From Paralithodes platypus (lineage: Eukaryota > Arthropoda > Malacostraca > Decapoda > Lithodidae): a stretch of DNA of 64,000 nucleotides. Below the pieces are notes generated by a model. The model was not told the origin of the DNA and ran no database searches. It saw only the letters and a program-made list of their open reading frames with translations. Location of the stretch: assembly GCA_032716605.1 (NCBI GenBank), contig CM064480.1:25348129-25412128 (forward strand). The letters run 5' to 3'. The position numbers and the translations under genes were made by a program. Shown piece after piece: positions 42,850 to 55,063 of the stretch. Each line of letters begins with the position of its first letter. The first letter of the stretch is position 1.

Positions 42850-45800
42850 TGTTATGCCCTGTTTTTCTACAGGTTTAACTTGGGTAATGTGAGTTCTAAA
42901 TTGACTGGGTATATAAGGCTGCATGCACAATACAAGATATGAGGAATAGAGAACACAAAGAAACACATGGTAGCAAGTTACATGATCACGTTTATTGATA
43001 TACCACTGCAGAATACTTGTGTAAGACAATATAATAGAATTGAACAACACTAGCATAAGTGGATCTGGATGGAGCCTAGTCTCCCACTTCCAACGTTCAG
43101 GTATTAATCTTCTGATCACTGGCTTTGATTTCACAGGTTTATATACCGAAGACCATCAATGTTACTTATAGATTCATATTCACTGTTAGATTTATTACTG
43201 GTAGCTCTGGTGCACAAGTAGTAGTTCACAGACTAGATTAGACACACGTATTTTTAGAGCACGGGAAATCTAGTAACCTCAGGGGGTACTGATCTAAGTT
43301 TTATATCCTTGTCTCAGAAATACATAGAACGCAAATCAGTGGGCGAACGTTAGATATCACTAGAGTTTTAATATCTGAATAAAGTAATTACGAGAGTCAA
43401 GGTCGCCTGTTAATTAAAGAGCACTGATCGCTTAGTACGTCCCAAATGGAATGGTTAAGAATGAATTACACTGGGCAAGGTCTTAGCCACTTCGTAGAAA
43501 TATTAATTAGTGAATCTAAAACAGCACAGTAATATGTAGTACTGCTAAAGGGAATCTTGGGTAGTATCTGATGGGTCTGGTCCTGGTTATCTTGCGTCCA
43601 TGATGTTGGGGGCTAACGACTGGTTCCGCGGCCGTCCAGGGGGGCCATATGTGTGAAGTTCTTCAATACGTGGGCAGGTCCTTCTATCCAAATCTGCCAC
43701 GGAGTCTGCCGGTTCTGGGATCTCACTCCGGAACAACACAAGGGCAGAGCTAGAAATTAACTGCAGGGTAGTGACCCCTGGTTGGTGTCTAGCTTTCAAC
43801 TGATTTGACTGGGGGCGGGAGTTAGATTTATAGGCTCGGTTCTGGACCCTGTAGACAGTAGGGATCTCGAGTCTTATGGACTTAATTGAGCTCTCAATAG
43901 ATATGGGGACTAGGTAAGATGGTATTTACTGTTGTGGCACAGGGCGATAGGAAGCCTTTATATTTTCATATAACTGAGCCTTAGTAAGAGGTACTATTTT
44001 GGCTATACTGGACGTATTTAGGGGAGAGAGACTGGATCTACTTTGCGAGGAGGATGGGGACAGCTGTGATAGGAGCGTCTCTCTAGATTGTTCAATCTTC
44101 ATTCTATGGTATAGCTGAGGTGCTAATTTAGTGATCAGAGCATGCAAGAAAGGTAAATGGTTTATTGTGAGTTAATAGAGGTTAGTAAAGGTGTTAGTCA
44201 TTCATGGTTAGTTCATTGATAGGAAGAATTCCTGTGCTACCTGGCAATGACTCGAAAGTCAAAACAGGGGCCAGGTATACCTCCGCGGGGGTGGGGGTCT
44301 CCCTCCTCGGGTGGGCAAAAAGGGGGAGCTGGGCGCCCTCTCTCTGATATAGTCGTCCGGCGGCTGTGGCTAGGGGCTTGCCATATCACCAGTGTTTGTA
44401 ATAACCCTCTGTGTATGAGACAGATGTGAGTGTCTTTAATACCAAAACCGAAGGTGCCTTAGCTAGCTGGTTTTACTCGGCTGGTTGTTAATTGTAGGGT
44501 TTGCTGGATATGGTGGAGACTGGGTTGCTAACTCTGCCACATTTATCTGGAAGTATGGCAATAGAAGTTAGTTACTGGCGGGGCGGCTAGCCTCGCACCG
44601 ACGACCATTGGGTGCAGGGTTGTGAATGTGTTGTAAGAGAATAGATGGCATGCAAGGGGCTAGTAAAGTTCTAATGTTGTTCTGGCCTACTAAGTGAAGG
44701 TAGGCTGGATAGGAGTATATATATAAAAGGTTGGAGAGCGTTAGTAACGGACAATTCAAGGATCTTCAAGAGGTATGAGAGAGAGGCTAGGTCGGACAAG
44801 AGTCGAGAAGCGCGGGTGTCTTAATGAGAGGGGGGGGGGGGGGAGTTCAAGGGCTACAGGGAAATTTTGCCCCTAAGGTCCCTGGGCGTGGGGGTGGCAT
44901 TAGGCTACAATTGATATGGAAGTTTGAAAAGGCAGTAGAATACGTTAGCCAAATGCTACCGGGGAATGCAACTATGGGGTGGTATATGAGTCTGGAAAAG
45001 ATAGAGTTATGTGATCAGTCAGAGGGTTATGGATACTATTAGTTGGCCCTGGGAACTGCGTTTTCTATTAAATATAAAATACCAACCACAGCGGCAGTTC
45101 GTAGGGGTACTTAGTTATTGTTTCGGGGTACTTATGACAGATACTGGTAACCAGGTTATCTTATACAATCTCTGGTTGGGGTAAGAGGTGTAAGACACGA
45201 AATAAATTGGCGTAGTGTGGGCTGTGGATACGAAGGAGGCAAGGGGAAGACGTATGACAATTGTGGAAAGTAAATGGAAAAAGGTGAACACAATGGCGGA
45301 TAAAAATACTTAACCTAAGGATTGCATACATAGATTTATGGGGCGATGGGTCTTCAGAAGCTTAGTCTGGCAAGACAAGATGTTAGGGAATGTTAATATT
45401 AATACTTAGTTACTAGAGGAGCAATGCATGGGGCGACTGAGCACGGGTTACATATATCTATACTCGTCATGGAAAATGATATACGAGGTCTAGGGACAAG
45501 CGTGGGTGTTTTGAACTTCTAAGATATATAACATCTACTTCTCGGATGTAAGAACATACATAGATATATTTATGGCTGTCTGATGTGTTGGCATTGGCTC
45601 AACGTCGGGACAGGGCATGTTTTTAATATGAATGTATATTCCTATTCATCATCTTTGTAGCAAGGACAGTGCCGCTATGTCGTATCAATGCTGGTGGCAG
45701 TTAATATTATAGACTTAGTTACTAGAGGAACAATGCAAGGGGCGACTGGGCACGGTTACATATATCTATACTCGTCATGGAAAATGATATACGAGGTCTA

Positions 45801-46200
45801 GGGACAGCGTGGGTGTTTTAACTTCTAAGATATATAACATCTACTTCTCGGATGCAAGAACATACATAGATATAATTATGGCTGTCTGATGTGTTGGCAT
45901 TGGCTCAACGTCGGGACAGGCATGGGTGTTTTTAATATGAATGTATATTCCTGTTCATCATCTTTGTAGTTAGGAGTGTAGGACACGAGGGGGTTAGTGT
46001 ACGTGAGGTGTGGAAAATGGTCAGTTTTAGAAAAGGTAAATGGGTGTGTCCTGGAGCTGTTTAGCCCTGCGGGCTTGGGCCTGTCTGAAATGGCTGGCTC
46101 GGTCAGCTGGTCCTTTCGTTCTGTGGACCTTTCCTTTGGTGTTTCTGTGTGGTGTTCGTTCATGGCTTCTGTGGTGGGCTTCTCGTTCTGGGGCATTTTA
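42850..46200 (-). mobile_element. giant-LTR family, copy B (complete, 3351 bp)
   Basis: It begins TGTTATGCCCTG, ends GGGGCATTTTA, and has TSD cttat (42845-42849, 46201-46205) inside the DIRS-3 terminal repeat. An uninterrupted DIRS-3 relative at 32960 confirms the empty site. On the minus strand AATAAA lies at 42991-42996, 141 bp from the end, with a short hairpin (CCTGTTTTTCTACAGG) at the very end, as in an LTR R-U5 region. No ORF, no internal retroelement genes and no second LTR are present. This is most simply a solo LTR. A large non-autonomous element is the alternative. Confidence 0.8.
45404..45971. repeat. ~260-bp duplication within copy B
   Basis: Units at 45404-45662 and 45714-45971, offset about 310 bp, are nearly identical (acatatatctatactcgtca, tgtgttggcattggctcaac). 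Copy A has a single comparable unit near 12895, so the duplication arose in copy B. Confidence 0.85.
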
Positions 46201-46423
46201 CTTATTGTCTTTTTGTTTTTTATTTTTTACGAATTTTTTTCGTAGTGAGAACCCAATTCATAATGACTGAAGCCATGAGTGAGGTCGCGTGCGCTCATGA
46301 TGAAGGCTCCTCAGAATTTAAATGCTCTGCGCGGTAGATTCAAACTACGGCGGATTAGTGTTTGAAGAGGATGCCTTATGTAATAGGCATGTTCGTCAAT
46401 GATGGAGGGGCCACTAATAAATA
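46201..46423 (-). repeat. DIRS-3 left terminal repeat, outer part
   Basis: Resumes the terminal repeat after copy B (cttattgtctttttg) and matches DIRS-2 30656-30880. The last 35 bp are complementary to the DIRS-3 ICR, which marks the element end at about 46423. 46424-46499 is short flanking sequence with no identified feature. Confidence 0.9.
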
Positions 46424-47647
46424 ATCTACTTTCAGATTGCCCCTATGGCTTCCTTAGGGATCGCTCTACTGGTGATCTTCTTTCATATCTTATTCATATT
46501 GTTATGCCCTGTTTTTCTACAGGATTAACTTGGGTAATGTGAGTTCTAACTGACTGGGTATATAAGGCTGCATGCACAATACAAGGTATGAGGAATAGAG
46601 AACACAAAATAAACACACGGTAACAAGACACACGATCACGTTTATTGAAGATGATGAATAGGAAGCATAAGAAGGTATTGTAACGGGAAGAAATTGTACT
46701 TTCCCTTTTGGTATATGTTGTAAGGTTTGACTTAACTGTAAGATTTTTTCCCCTTCATTCACTCTTCCCTATATTTAAGGGAAATGTATCGTTTAAAAAG
46801 GGTTAAGTAACCCCTGTCTATGTAAAGAGGGAATTAGCCTAGATCAGAAGAACTAATATTCTCAAATCTATCTAAAATACTTTCAAGCCTAATTTTCCTT
46901 TCACCCCTTTTGGTATTCCATGTAAAAATCCTTCCTTTTCGAATTTAGAGTAATGCCCCCTTGTGTAAAAAGACCGCCAATTCCTACCCAAGCGACGCCA
47001 CCCTTTGTTGTCACCCTCCCCTTTTTTGGCGGGATCCCTGGCACTGGCCCTCGGCCCCTCACTGTCGTGACCCCAGGCCTACGAGAGAGACCTACGAGAG
47101 AGACCTACCCCTCAGTCTCTGTCATCATTCCCCGCTTCTTCTCCGGACTTAGGCTTCCTTTCCCTCCATTCAGAGGTTCGTAATTAAGGTTTATAGTGTT
47201 ATAAGGTATTGCTTATTCAGTTAAGTAAGTACTAGGTGTGTAATGTAGGAAGTATTACTGTGATTGACAAATTCGTGAACTCGAGCCTACCATCGGGTTG
47301 GTCGACAGGCACCCCTCACCTGCCAAGTGCCTACAACCATACAAATTCCCCCATTATCATTGTGTTCAGTAAAACTTAGTCTGTGCACCTTTGCTAAGTG
47401 TTTTTCTGATATTTTAGAGTTTGTTATTCCAAATTAACGTCAAATTAACTTCGTGTGTAATAATTTCAGTCAGAGGGACGCCATTTGATGGCCTTCGAAT
47501 TCTTGTGTTTTTCCATAATTCCCGACCAAACTTAGGCTAGTCTAATTTGCTAGTTTGTCTTTCACCGTTTTACATAATCCTGAGGTAGTGCGAGAACACC
47601 AGTTAAGAGTAGAATTGAGGACGAAGTTGATTAAAATGCTTTTGAAG

Positions 47648-47677
47648 CTTGGTCTTGGTCTTGGTCTTGGTCTTGGT
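47648..47677. repeat. (CTTGGT)5 microsatellite
   Basis: Five perfect hexamers, near the 3' side of LINE-F. It could be part of that element's 3' region. Confidence 0.95.
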
Positions 47678-47819
47678 GCGAGAGTCACGCTCGACTGGTC
47701 GAGGTGTGGCCTTAGTATCGGCTCTCTCTCCTAGGATAAACTTATAAACTATAATGGAAAAGGACAGGTTGAGAATAAAAGAAGATTGTTCCCCCGTGGG
47801 CATTCTCACCCCAGCCTCA

Positions 47820-50284
47820 CTATTGTGAGGCTGATCTTTTCCTCCATACTCCCTCTAGGTAGTCCTTAACACTCCGTGCAGTGGTCTCATTCCACATGTT
47901 TAGGTCGTTCAGGCCAAGCAGGTAGATCACTATTCCGTCGAGCCCCCATTCATACCTTCCTACCACTGCATTCCATTCCTCCGCACCAATCTCTTGCACT
48001 ATGGATCTTAGCATTACCCGCCTTTCTCCTTCATATTTTCTGCACTTTAGGAGGATATGCTCCACAGTCTCGTCCTCCCCACTCTCGCACATCTTGCATG
48101 CCTTGTTGCCTTCATTTGACCATCTATATGTTCTGCTGTTCAGCTCAAGCGACTTAGTTCGGGCCTTGAAGAGGAGTTCACCTCCAATGCTCCCATCGTA
48201 GAATGGCTCCCTTCTTGGCTGTTGCTTACACATGTACCATTCTAGTGAACTCTTGTTTCTCATATTCCCCGCCCATTCGTCCCTTGCTACGCTTTGTACC
48301 CGTTTGCCGATCTCTTTCTTCCATCTCTCATGGCTCCACATTTCCATACTTTCTTCGATCATGATACCACGCATTCCGTACTTCTCTATCTTTCTGTCGC
48401 ACATCTTGTTCCATTTACTACTCTCCTTAGCCCATTCAAACACCTTTCGTGCCCATCTATCACCATTCATTTTTTCCAGTCTGACCCGGTACCGTAGGAC
48501 TCCCTTGTCTATTCTTTCTTCAAAGGAGCTCCATCCCGCGTCACCTCTCAAGGCTTCTACTGCAGTGTACTTGTTCACTCCCAGTGCGAGCCTTCCGACC
48601 CTATTCTGGGCAACTTCCAGCTTTGCCGTGTCATTCGTTGTCCACGGGATGGTTTCCAGACCATACATCAGGCCTGGCACCGCCATACCTTTCCATACTC
48701 CTCGCACTACTTCATACTTGTTCGCTCTACACCTTGCAGCACTGCCAAGTCTTCCCACCCATTGGCTCGCTCTTGTTAGTCTCTCATCTTTTGTTTTCTC
48801 GCATCCTCTTGCATCCACTGTCATTCCCAGGTACTTGTATTCATTTGTTTGGGTAATTATATTATTCCCAAGTAGCCACGTCGCACCCACATCCGTTTCA
48901 TCTCCATTCACTACCAATACTTTACTTTTCTCCCTGCTAAAACTCACATTCAGATCATTCCCATATTCGGACACCACATCTAGCATCCTCTGCAGATCCT
49001 CTCGGTTGTCGCTCATGATCACTACGTCATCTGCATATAGCAAGATACCCAGACGTTCGTTCCCAATTAGTGTTCCCCTGCCGGCTTCTTTCATTCTTGC
49101 AGCTAGTTCCTCTGTGTACATCCCAAACAGGAGGGGGGATAGCCCACAGCCCTGTCTAACTCCCCGCTTGTTTTCGACCCAGTCTGTCTCTATATCCCCC
49201 ATACTGTATCTAGCCCTGGTATTCTCATACATACTTCTTATAATATTTATTATCTTTTCACTCACTCCTACTGTTTCAAGCAGCCTACACAACTTGTACC
49301 TGTTCACTCTGTCATATGCTTTCTCTATGTCTAGGAAGGCGAAGTATCCCTTCCGTCCGGACTTTTTCGTATTCTCTATCACTTCTCTCACTACGAACAT
49401 GTTATCTTCCCCTCTTCTGTCCACTCGAAACCCATTCTGTTCTTCTCCCATCACTCTGTTCCTTTCAAAGATCCCTTTCAGCCTTTCATTCAGCACCCCA
49501 CAGAACACCTTGGAAATTGTGTCCGTTAGCGTTATTGGTCGGTAGTTTTTCAGCTCTTTCTTACTCTTGTGACCCCCTTTGTGCAGGAGGGTCACCCGGC
49601 TCTCGTTCCATTTATACGGTACCCTCTCTCCTGACCATACTTTCTTAAAAAGTCCATACATGCCTTCAATTACTCCATTCCCACCCTCTTTGTAGAATTC
49701 ATATGGGATCTCGTCGTTTCCTGCGGCTTTACCGTTCTTCAGTTTCTTGACACATTTCATTATCTCTTCTCTACTGATCTCGTAATCCATATTTTCATCT
49801 ACTGGTATCTTTCTTCCTATTATCAGGTTGGGTTCGCCCCTATCCTCCACCTCATTCGCACCCCCTATGTTTTCCCAGAATTCTTTTACTGCCCTAGCTT
49901 TCTCCGGTTTCCCTCTCACCTCTCTTCCGTTCACCATTATTACTTCCACATTCACTCTTTCACTCTCTTGTTCTCCCCTTAGGAAGTCATACCATTCTCT
50001 GCTGACCTCACCACCTCTTGCCTTCAGCTCATCTACTACATCCTTATCGGCTTTTACTCTCGCTTTCCTTATTAAACCTCCTGTTATGCTTTTGTGCTTC
50101 CTGTATTCCTCCCATGCTTCCTCATATGCGACCCGTTCATTCTCACCGTTGTCCTTGGACCTCCTTAGTCTTCTACACCTTCGGTTGCTCTCTTTTCTTT
50201 TTTTTCTGGCAGATTCGATGTCTTGGTTCCACCATCTCCTCTGGGGTCTCCTATTATTTCCTTTCTTTTGAGCTTGACCGCCAT
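47820..50284 (-). CDS. LINE-F reverse transcriptase ORF (5'-truncated)
   Basis: The frame is continuously open for about 820 codons. The N-terminal part is basic (RRPQRRWWNQDIESARKK). RT blocks follow: NGKAAGNDEIPYEFYKE, NYRPITLTDTISKVFCGVL, FAFLDIEKAYDRVNRYKL, RGVRQGCGLSPLLFG and the active site LLYADDVVIMS. The C-terminal region ends with a zinc-like CKMCESGEDETVEHILLKC. The product copies RNA by target-primed reverse transcription. An endonuclease domain is missing through truncation. The long intact frame implies recent insertion. The clade is not assigned. The plus-strand 437-codon frame opposite it (48232-49545) is an antisense shadow. Confidence 0.9.
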
Positions 50285-50520
50285 TTTAGGATTTAGACCA
50301 TCTCGCATTTCGGAGAGACGACCAGGTTGAGTAAATTACTAATGTAGCAGTTGTATTGTATGTTTAGAACTTGTTTATTACTTTGAGTTTATAAAACCAT
50401 GCATTTTGGTAAATATGATTGTATTTTGACGTGTAAATCAGGAAAGGACATTCGTTTGAGATCGTGTCCTTGAGTTTTGTTTACCTGTCGTGTCTCCGAC
50501 GTTCCAAAGTTAGGCCTATT

Positions 50521-51230
50521 AATTGGCCACTCAAGACTGACAGCACACATGTTCAAGATGAAAATAGCAGACAACGAAAACTGCCAATTTTGTAAGACCC
50601 CAGAAACAGTGGAGCACTTCCTACTCTACTGTCACCGCCACTACAGCGCCCGTATGACTCTTCGAGAAGAAATTGTTCGAAGGGGAGGAATATTTAACTT
50701 AGAAAACATACTGGGTGGAGGCAACCTACCCCCAGCAGATAAAAAATCAATAGCCAATGCTTTGGGGACATATATACGCATAACCAACAGACTCTCCGAC
50801 ATATGAATCACAGTACAGTACAGTACGTACACAAAAATAAATACAGTACCAATCTACAAACCCACCTTTATTATCATCCAACCAAGACAATGCTTAACTT
50901 AACTTATGAGACAACTCGACTTTAATGACAAACAAGAATACAATTGACTACCATTGCTATACCAATACTAATCGCAACCAATATTGACCTACCCCTTGCT
51001 ATACCAATACTAATCCCAACCAATATTTTCATACCCCTTTTCAGCTAACACATCTATCATCTATTTACTTCCAGATAAGACAAAAAGGACTTACAATACT
51101 GTACTATCTTACTTTAACTAACCCAACTAACACATAAAAAGCTGTCCAACGCCAATAACGCCTGTGCAAATATCTGGAGATTCCTACTCCGTGTACATTG
51201 CACATCACAACCCTAAGAAGAAGAAGAAGA
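50521..51230 (+). mobile_element. LINE-G: 5'-truncated LINE with (GAA)n tail
   Basis: Flanked by a 9-bp TSD aggcctatt (50512-50520, 51231-51239). It encodes only a C-terminal piece (SRLTAHMFKMKIADNENC, then a CX2C...H...C zinc motif ending VEHFLLYC) up to a stop at 50806, then a 3' UTR and an aagaagaagaagaag tail. The ORF seems to extend upstream to 50477, but that part lies outside the insert. Confidence 0.88.
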
Positions 51231-51239
51231 AGGCCTATT

Positions 51240-53273
51240 CAGATAAGTATTTATAAGTAACGTCTCCTAGGCCTGGTTATTTTTAATTTTAAATGTTTTT
51301 ACTGGGTTATAGTGTAAAGAGTTACTTGTTATCTTGATTTAGAGGTCCTCATTTCCCAACCCCAGTACCGTCAAATTTCGGACCCCCCATTGGGTCGGGT
51401 TTATTTCAGATGATTATTTGTTCTTACCTATTGTTACTTAAAGTTAACTTGTGAAAAGGCCGTTTAGGTATGGGTACTTGCTGAATTATTATGGTAGGTT
51501 ATATGATTTTACATTTTTAATTAGGCTACCTAACTTTCACCTAATTGGAAGTACAGTAGGCTATTATTAATTATTGTGCATTTAGAGTGTATTATGAATA
51601 TTGATTGCTATGATATAATTATGTTTGACATGGTCTAATGAACAGAGGTGCATTGCAAGGGATGGAACGCTGTAGTGAGATTCTGGGCAGCTGATTTCAG
51701 GGGATAAGTTACTCGAATTACAGTAGGAATAACTTTTAGCTTTGTTTGAGCCTTGTATAGCACCCTCCGCATTGAGCAGTCCAACCTGTTAAGTTTGACA
51801 ATGACAATTACCTTTGATTTATGCCATTATTGTATTGATTTGACTCCCTAGATATGCTGTGTAATTATGTATTCCCAATTGTGTGTAGAGTACTGCTGAG
51901 TAACATATGTACCTGTACTTAATGAGAGGATCTTTGGATGCCTTAAGAGATTATTTCAGTACCTGTACTGTAATGTCATAATTTGATCTGTCATTGTATT
52001 TCTGTACTTATATTAGCTCATCTATTTTTATACGTTAATAGGAATCCATGTATTTTTATATGTTTATATTAGCCTATATTTGTTATATGTATTTGTTTTA
52101 GTATTACTGTGTACCGTAATTAGGATATTGATTAACCCCATTATTAAGGGTTAGCTATATGTCAACCGTGGGTTAAGAATGTATTCGAATTACCAGGGAA
52201 CCAGTTTGGGACGGATTCGATGTGATGCTGAATTGCTGATGGCGGAGAATCGGAGATTCACCCCTCCCATTGGCTGAGTGCAGGATGCTGAACTCGTGTA
52301 CTGTACGAGGGTTCAAGGACCGCAGGAAGACGTATGATTACCCCCTATACCCCAGGATATGGTAGGCCGAAGAAACCTACAGGCAAGCCTGGCCGATACC
52401 GGTATCTAGCGGAATTGGGATGTATAATACTGAGAGGAATGGGGTGGATACAGACAGCAATATTCGAGTCCTACTCCTAGGTTACGAGACTGTCCCAGTA
52501 CGGTAATGGATTGGTCCCAGGTTAATGGTATAGAGATAATTAGATACGGACCATACGGTACCAATGTTAAGAGTTGTAAACGGTAAAATGTTCCTTAAAT
52601 ATAATATCAAGCTTAAGATTACTGCAATATGTTTGTATCTATCCTCCCGTACCTATTTGGATCTAAATGTGTTGTCAGGATGGTAAATCGGAGCTGTCAG
52701 TATTAAATTGGTCTAAGAGTAGTACCAGTAGCCTAACCGAGAGTTAAAGTCTTGTCAGCCAACATTGAAGGTGAAGTTCTTGATTGGTCTTAGCTAGCCT
52801 CCGATTTATCCTACTGTCCTAATGTACCTGAATAATGAGCATGAATCACGATTGCATAAAGAATAAGAAAACCATGGGGACGGCCAGTTCACCTGAAGGT
52901 GGGCGATCAAATAATTTGAATGAATTACCGTTCCCAAAAACATCCTTATGTGATCTCTAGAAAGTAGAGAATATGCTAGGTCTCAGTGGGGTTTTTGTGG
53001 TTCTTTGGTCTTATCATCGTGTCGGAGTTGCAGTCTTTCCCCTTCCTCGAAGGATGTTGGATGTGGGTCAACCAAACAGGGTTGTCCTCTCGTTAATTAG
53101 AATGCAATAACGGGTTTGTCGTCATCTCTTCCTTTCTATCCTTGAGTACCTATTTTCCACCTTCGCAGCTTAATCTATCTTTTCCTCTCCCTCCCTCTCT
53201 CTCTCTTGTTCGCACCAGAAGAAGGAAGTTGATGAAGAAAGAGAGATCCCCTTCCCCCCCCCCCCCTGTTACA
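51240..53273. other. non-coding remainder of the TGTAAC element
   Basis: No ORF above background and no recognised motif. It has a CT-rich and then C-rich stretch (53180-53270) just before its end. 46679-47600 on the other side is similarly non-coding. Confidence 0.7.
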
Positions 53274-54542
53274 GTATGAATACTCGTACAAGACAAATGA
53301 TAGAAATTAACAACTAACATTAGTGGATCTGGATGGAGCCTAGTCTCCCACTTCCAACGTTCAGGTATACTCTTCTGATCACTGGCTTGGTTCGCAAGTT
53401 TATATACTGGAAGACATCAATGTTACTTATAGATTCAATTTCACTAATTAGATTTATTACTGGCAGTTCTGGTGCACAAGTAGTAGTTCACAGACTAGAA
53501 TTAGACACGCATATTTTTAGAGCACGGGAATTCTAGTAACCTCAGGGGGTACTGATCTAAGTTTTATATTCTTATAGCAGAAATACGTAGAACACAAATC
53601 AGTGGGCGAACGTTAGATATCACTAGGGTTTTACTTCTATGTAATAATATCTGAATAGGAGTAATTACGAGAGTTAATGTCGCCTGTTAATTAATGAACA
53701 CTAATACGCTTAGCACTTCCCAATAGAATGGTTGTATATGAATTATACTGGGGCAAAGATATAGCCACTTCATAGAAAGATTAATAAGTGAGTCTCTAAT
53801 TAGTACTGTAACACGGTAGTACTAATAAAGTGAATCTTGGGTAGTATTTGGTTGGTCTGGTCCTGGTTATCTTGCGTCCGTGATGTTGGGGGCTAACGAC
53901 TGGTTCCGCGGCCGTCCAGGGGGTCCATATGTAGGAAGTTCTCAAGACGGATCTCTTGGCGATCGTTGCTGGCTACACGCTTATATACCCACTGGTGTGT
54001 GAAGGTTATAAGGTGCACGTAGATTTCTTATACGTGGACAGATGCTTCTATCTCATATCTGCCACGGAGTCTGCCGACTCTGGAACTCAAATCTCAGGAA
54101 CAACACAAGGGCAGAGCTAGAGGTCAACTTAAGGGGGCCAGCCACTGGTTGGTGTCTATCTTTCAACTGGTTTTACTGGGGGCTGGAGCTGGGTTTATAG
54201 GCTCGGTTTTGGACCCTGTAGGCCATAGGGATCTCGAGTCTTATGGAATTATTTGAGCTCAAAATAGATACGGGGACTAGGTAAGGTGGTGATTACTGTT
54301 GTGGTACATGGCTATAGGGAGCCTTCATAATGTGATATAACTGAGCCTTAGTAAGAAGTACTATTTTGGCTATACTGGAAGTATTGAGGGGAGGGAGACT
54401 GGATCTACTTTGCGAGGAGGACTGGGACAGCTGTGATAGGAGCGTCTCTCTTATATTGCTCAGTCTTCATTCTATGGTATAGCTGAGGTGCTAATTTGAT
54501 TATCCGAGTATGCAAGAAAGGTGAATGGGTTATTGTGGGTTA

Positions 54543-54785
54543 TAATAATAATAATAATAATAGTTCTTAAAGCTAGCGCATGCTAAGCTAGCTAAGGATA
54601 GCTCAATAAGGCTGATTAGGCGTATTTCCATTGGGGTCCTGTACTACTACCCCATCCCTTTGCTCATGAGGGATGGTAACGACTCAGTGCTTGTGAAAAA
54701 TCTTTAATGCGCCGAGCGTGGGCGCAAACCCGGGCATTCTGGGTGGAAGTCCGAGACGCTAGTCACTACACCAAGCGAGCCAAGC
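54543..54785 (-). mobile_element. tRNA-derived SINE
   Basis: A ~243-bp insert in copy C, absent from copy B at the same point, with a short duplication gggtta on both sides. On the minus strand it starts with a tRNA-like head: A box TGGTGTAGTGACTAG and B box GGGTTTGCGCCC. A body of about 150 bp and a (TTA)n tail follow. SINEs are transcribed by RNA polymerase III from these boxes and mobilised by a partner LINE. LINE-D ends in the same (TTA)n tail and could be of the partner type. Confidence 0.88.
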
Positions 54786-55063
54786 GGGTTAATAGAGGTT
54801 AGTAAAGGGGTTAGTCATGCATGGTTAGTTCATTGATAGGAAGAATTCCTGTGCTACCTGGCAATGACCCGGAAGTCAAAACAGGGGTCAGGTATACCTC
54901 TGCAGGGGTGGGGGTCTCCCTCCTCGGGTGGGTAAAAAAGGGGAGGTGCGCGCCCTCTCTCTGTGATGGTCGTCCGGCGGCTGTGGCTAGGGGCTTGCCA
55001 TATTACAAGTGTTTGTAATAACCCTCTGTTATTATTAGGTCCTGATGTGGCGGCGTCTACGCC

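Larger units (their letters stand above)
32694..46423 (-). mobile_element. DIRS-3: internally deleted DIRS element with expanded leader
   Basis: Both ends and the ICR are present. The left end (46389-46423) and right end (32694 onward) are each complementary to parts of the ICR at 33119-33226, which ties them into one element. Coding is reduced to 33876-35181. The leader (35390-42744) is dominated by three 1.946-kb tandem units. Giant-LTR copy B is inserted in the left terminal repeat with TSD cttat. Without copy B it is about 10.4 kb. It is non-autonomous but structurally has the parts needed in cis for DIRS circle formation. Confidence 0.88.
47600..50285 (-). mobile_element. LINE-F: 5'-truncated non-LTR retrotransposon
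   Basis: This element holds an open ORF with RT and a C-terminal zinc motif but no endonuclease. The reading frame is open up to about 50284, where homology stops abruptly, as in 5'-truncated LINE inserts. The 3' boundary is approximate, and no clear TSD was found. Confidence 0.75.
46679..53273. mobile_element. TGTAAC...GTTACA element, probably a solo LTR, carrying LINE-F and LINE-G
   Basis: It begins TGTAACGGGAAG, ends CCCCCTGTTACA, and has a 4-bp TSD gtat (46675-46678, 53274-53277). Copy B gives the empty site, which confirms the boundaries. Without the two LINE inserts it is about 3.2 kb and non-coding. TG...CA ends and a 4-bp TSD fit a solo LTR of a Gypsy-type element; a Ginger-like DNA transposon would also show TGTA-type ends and a 4-bp TSD. 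I cannot decide between them. Confidence 0.75.

Noticed and set aside
48232..49545. 437-codon plus-strand ORF
   Set aside because: It lies exactly antisense to the LINE-F RT frame, has low-complexity Ser/Leu/Phe/Pro composition and no motif. It is a shadow of the real gene.
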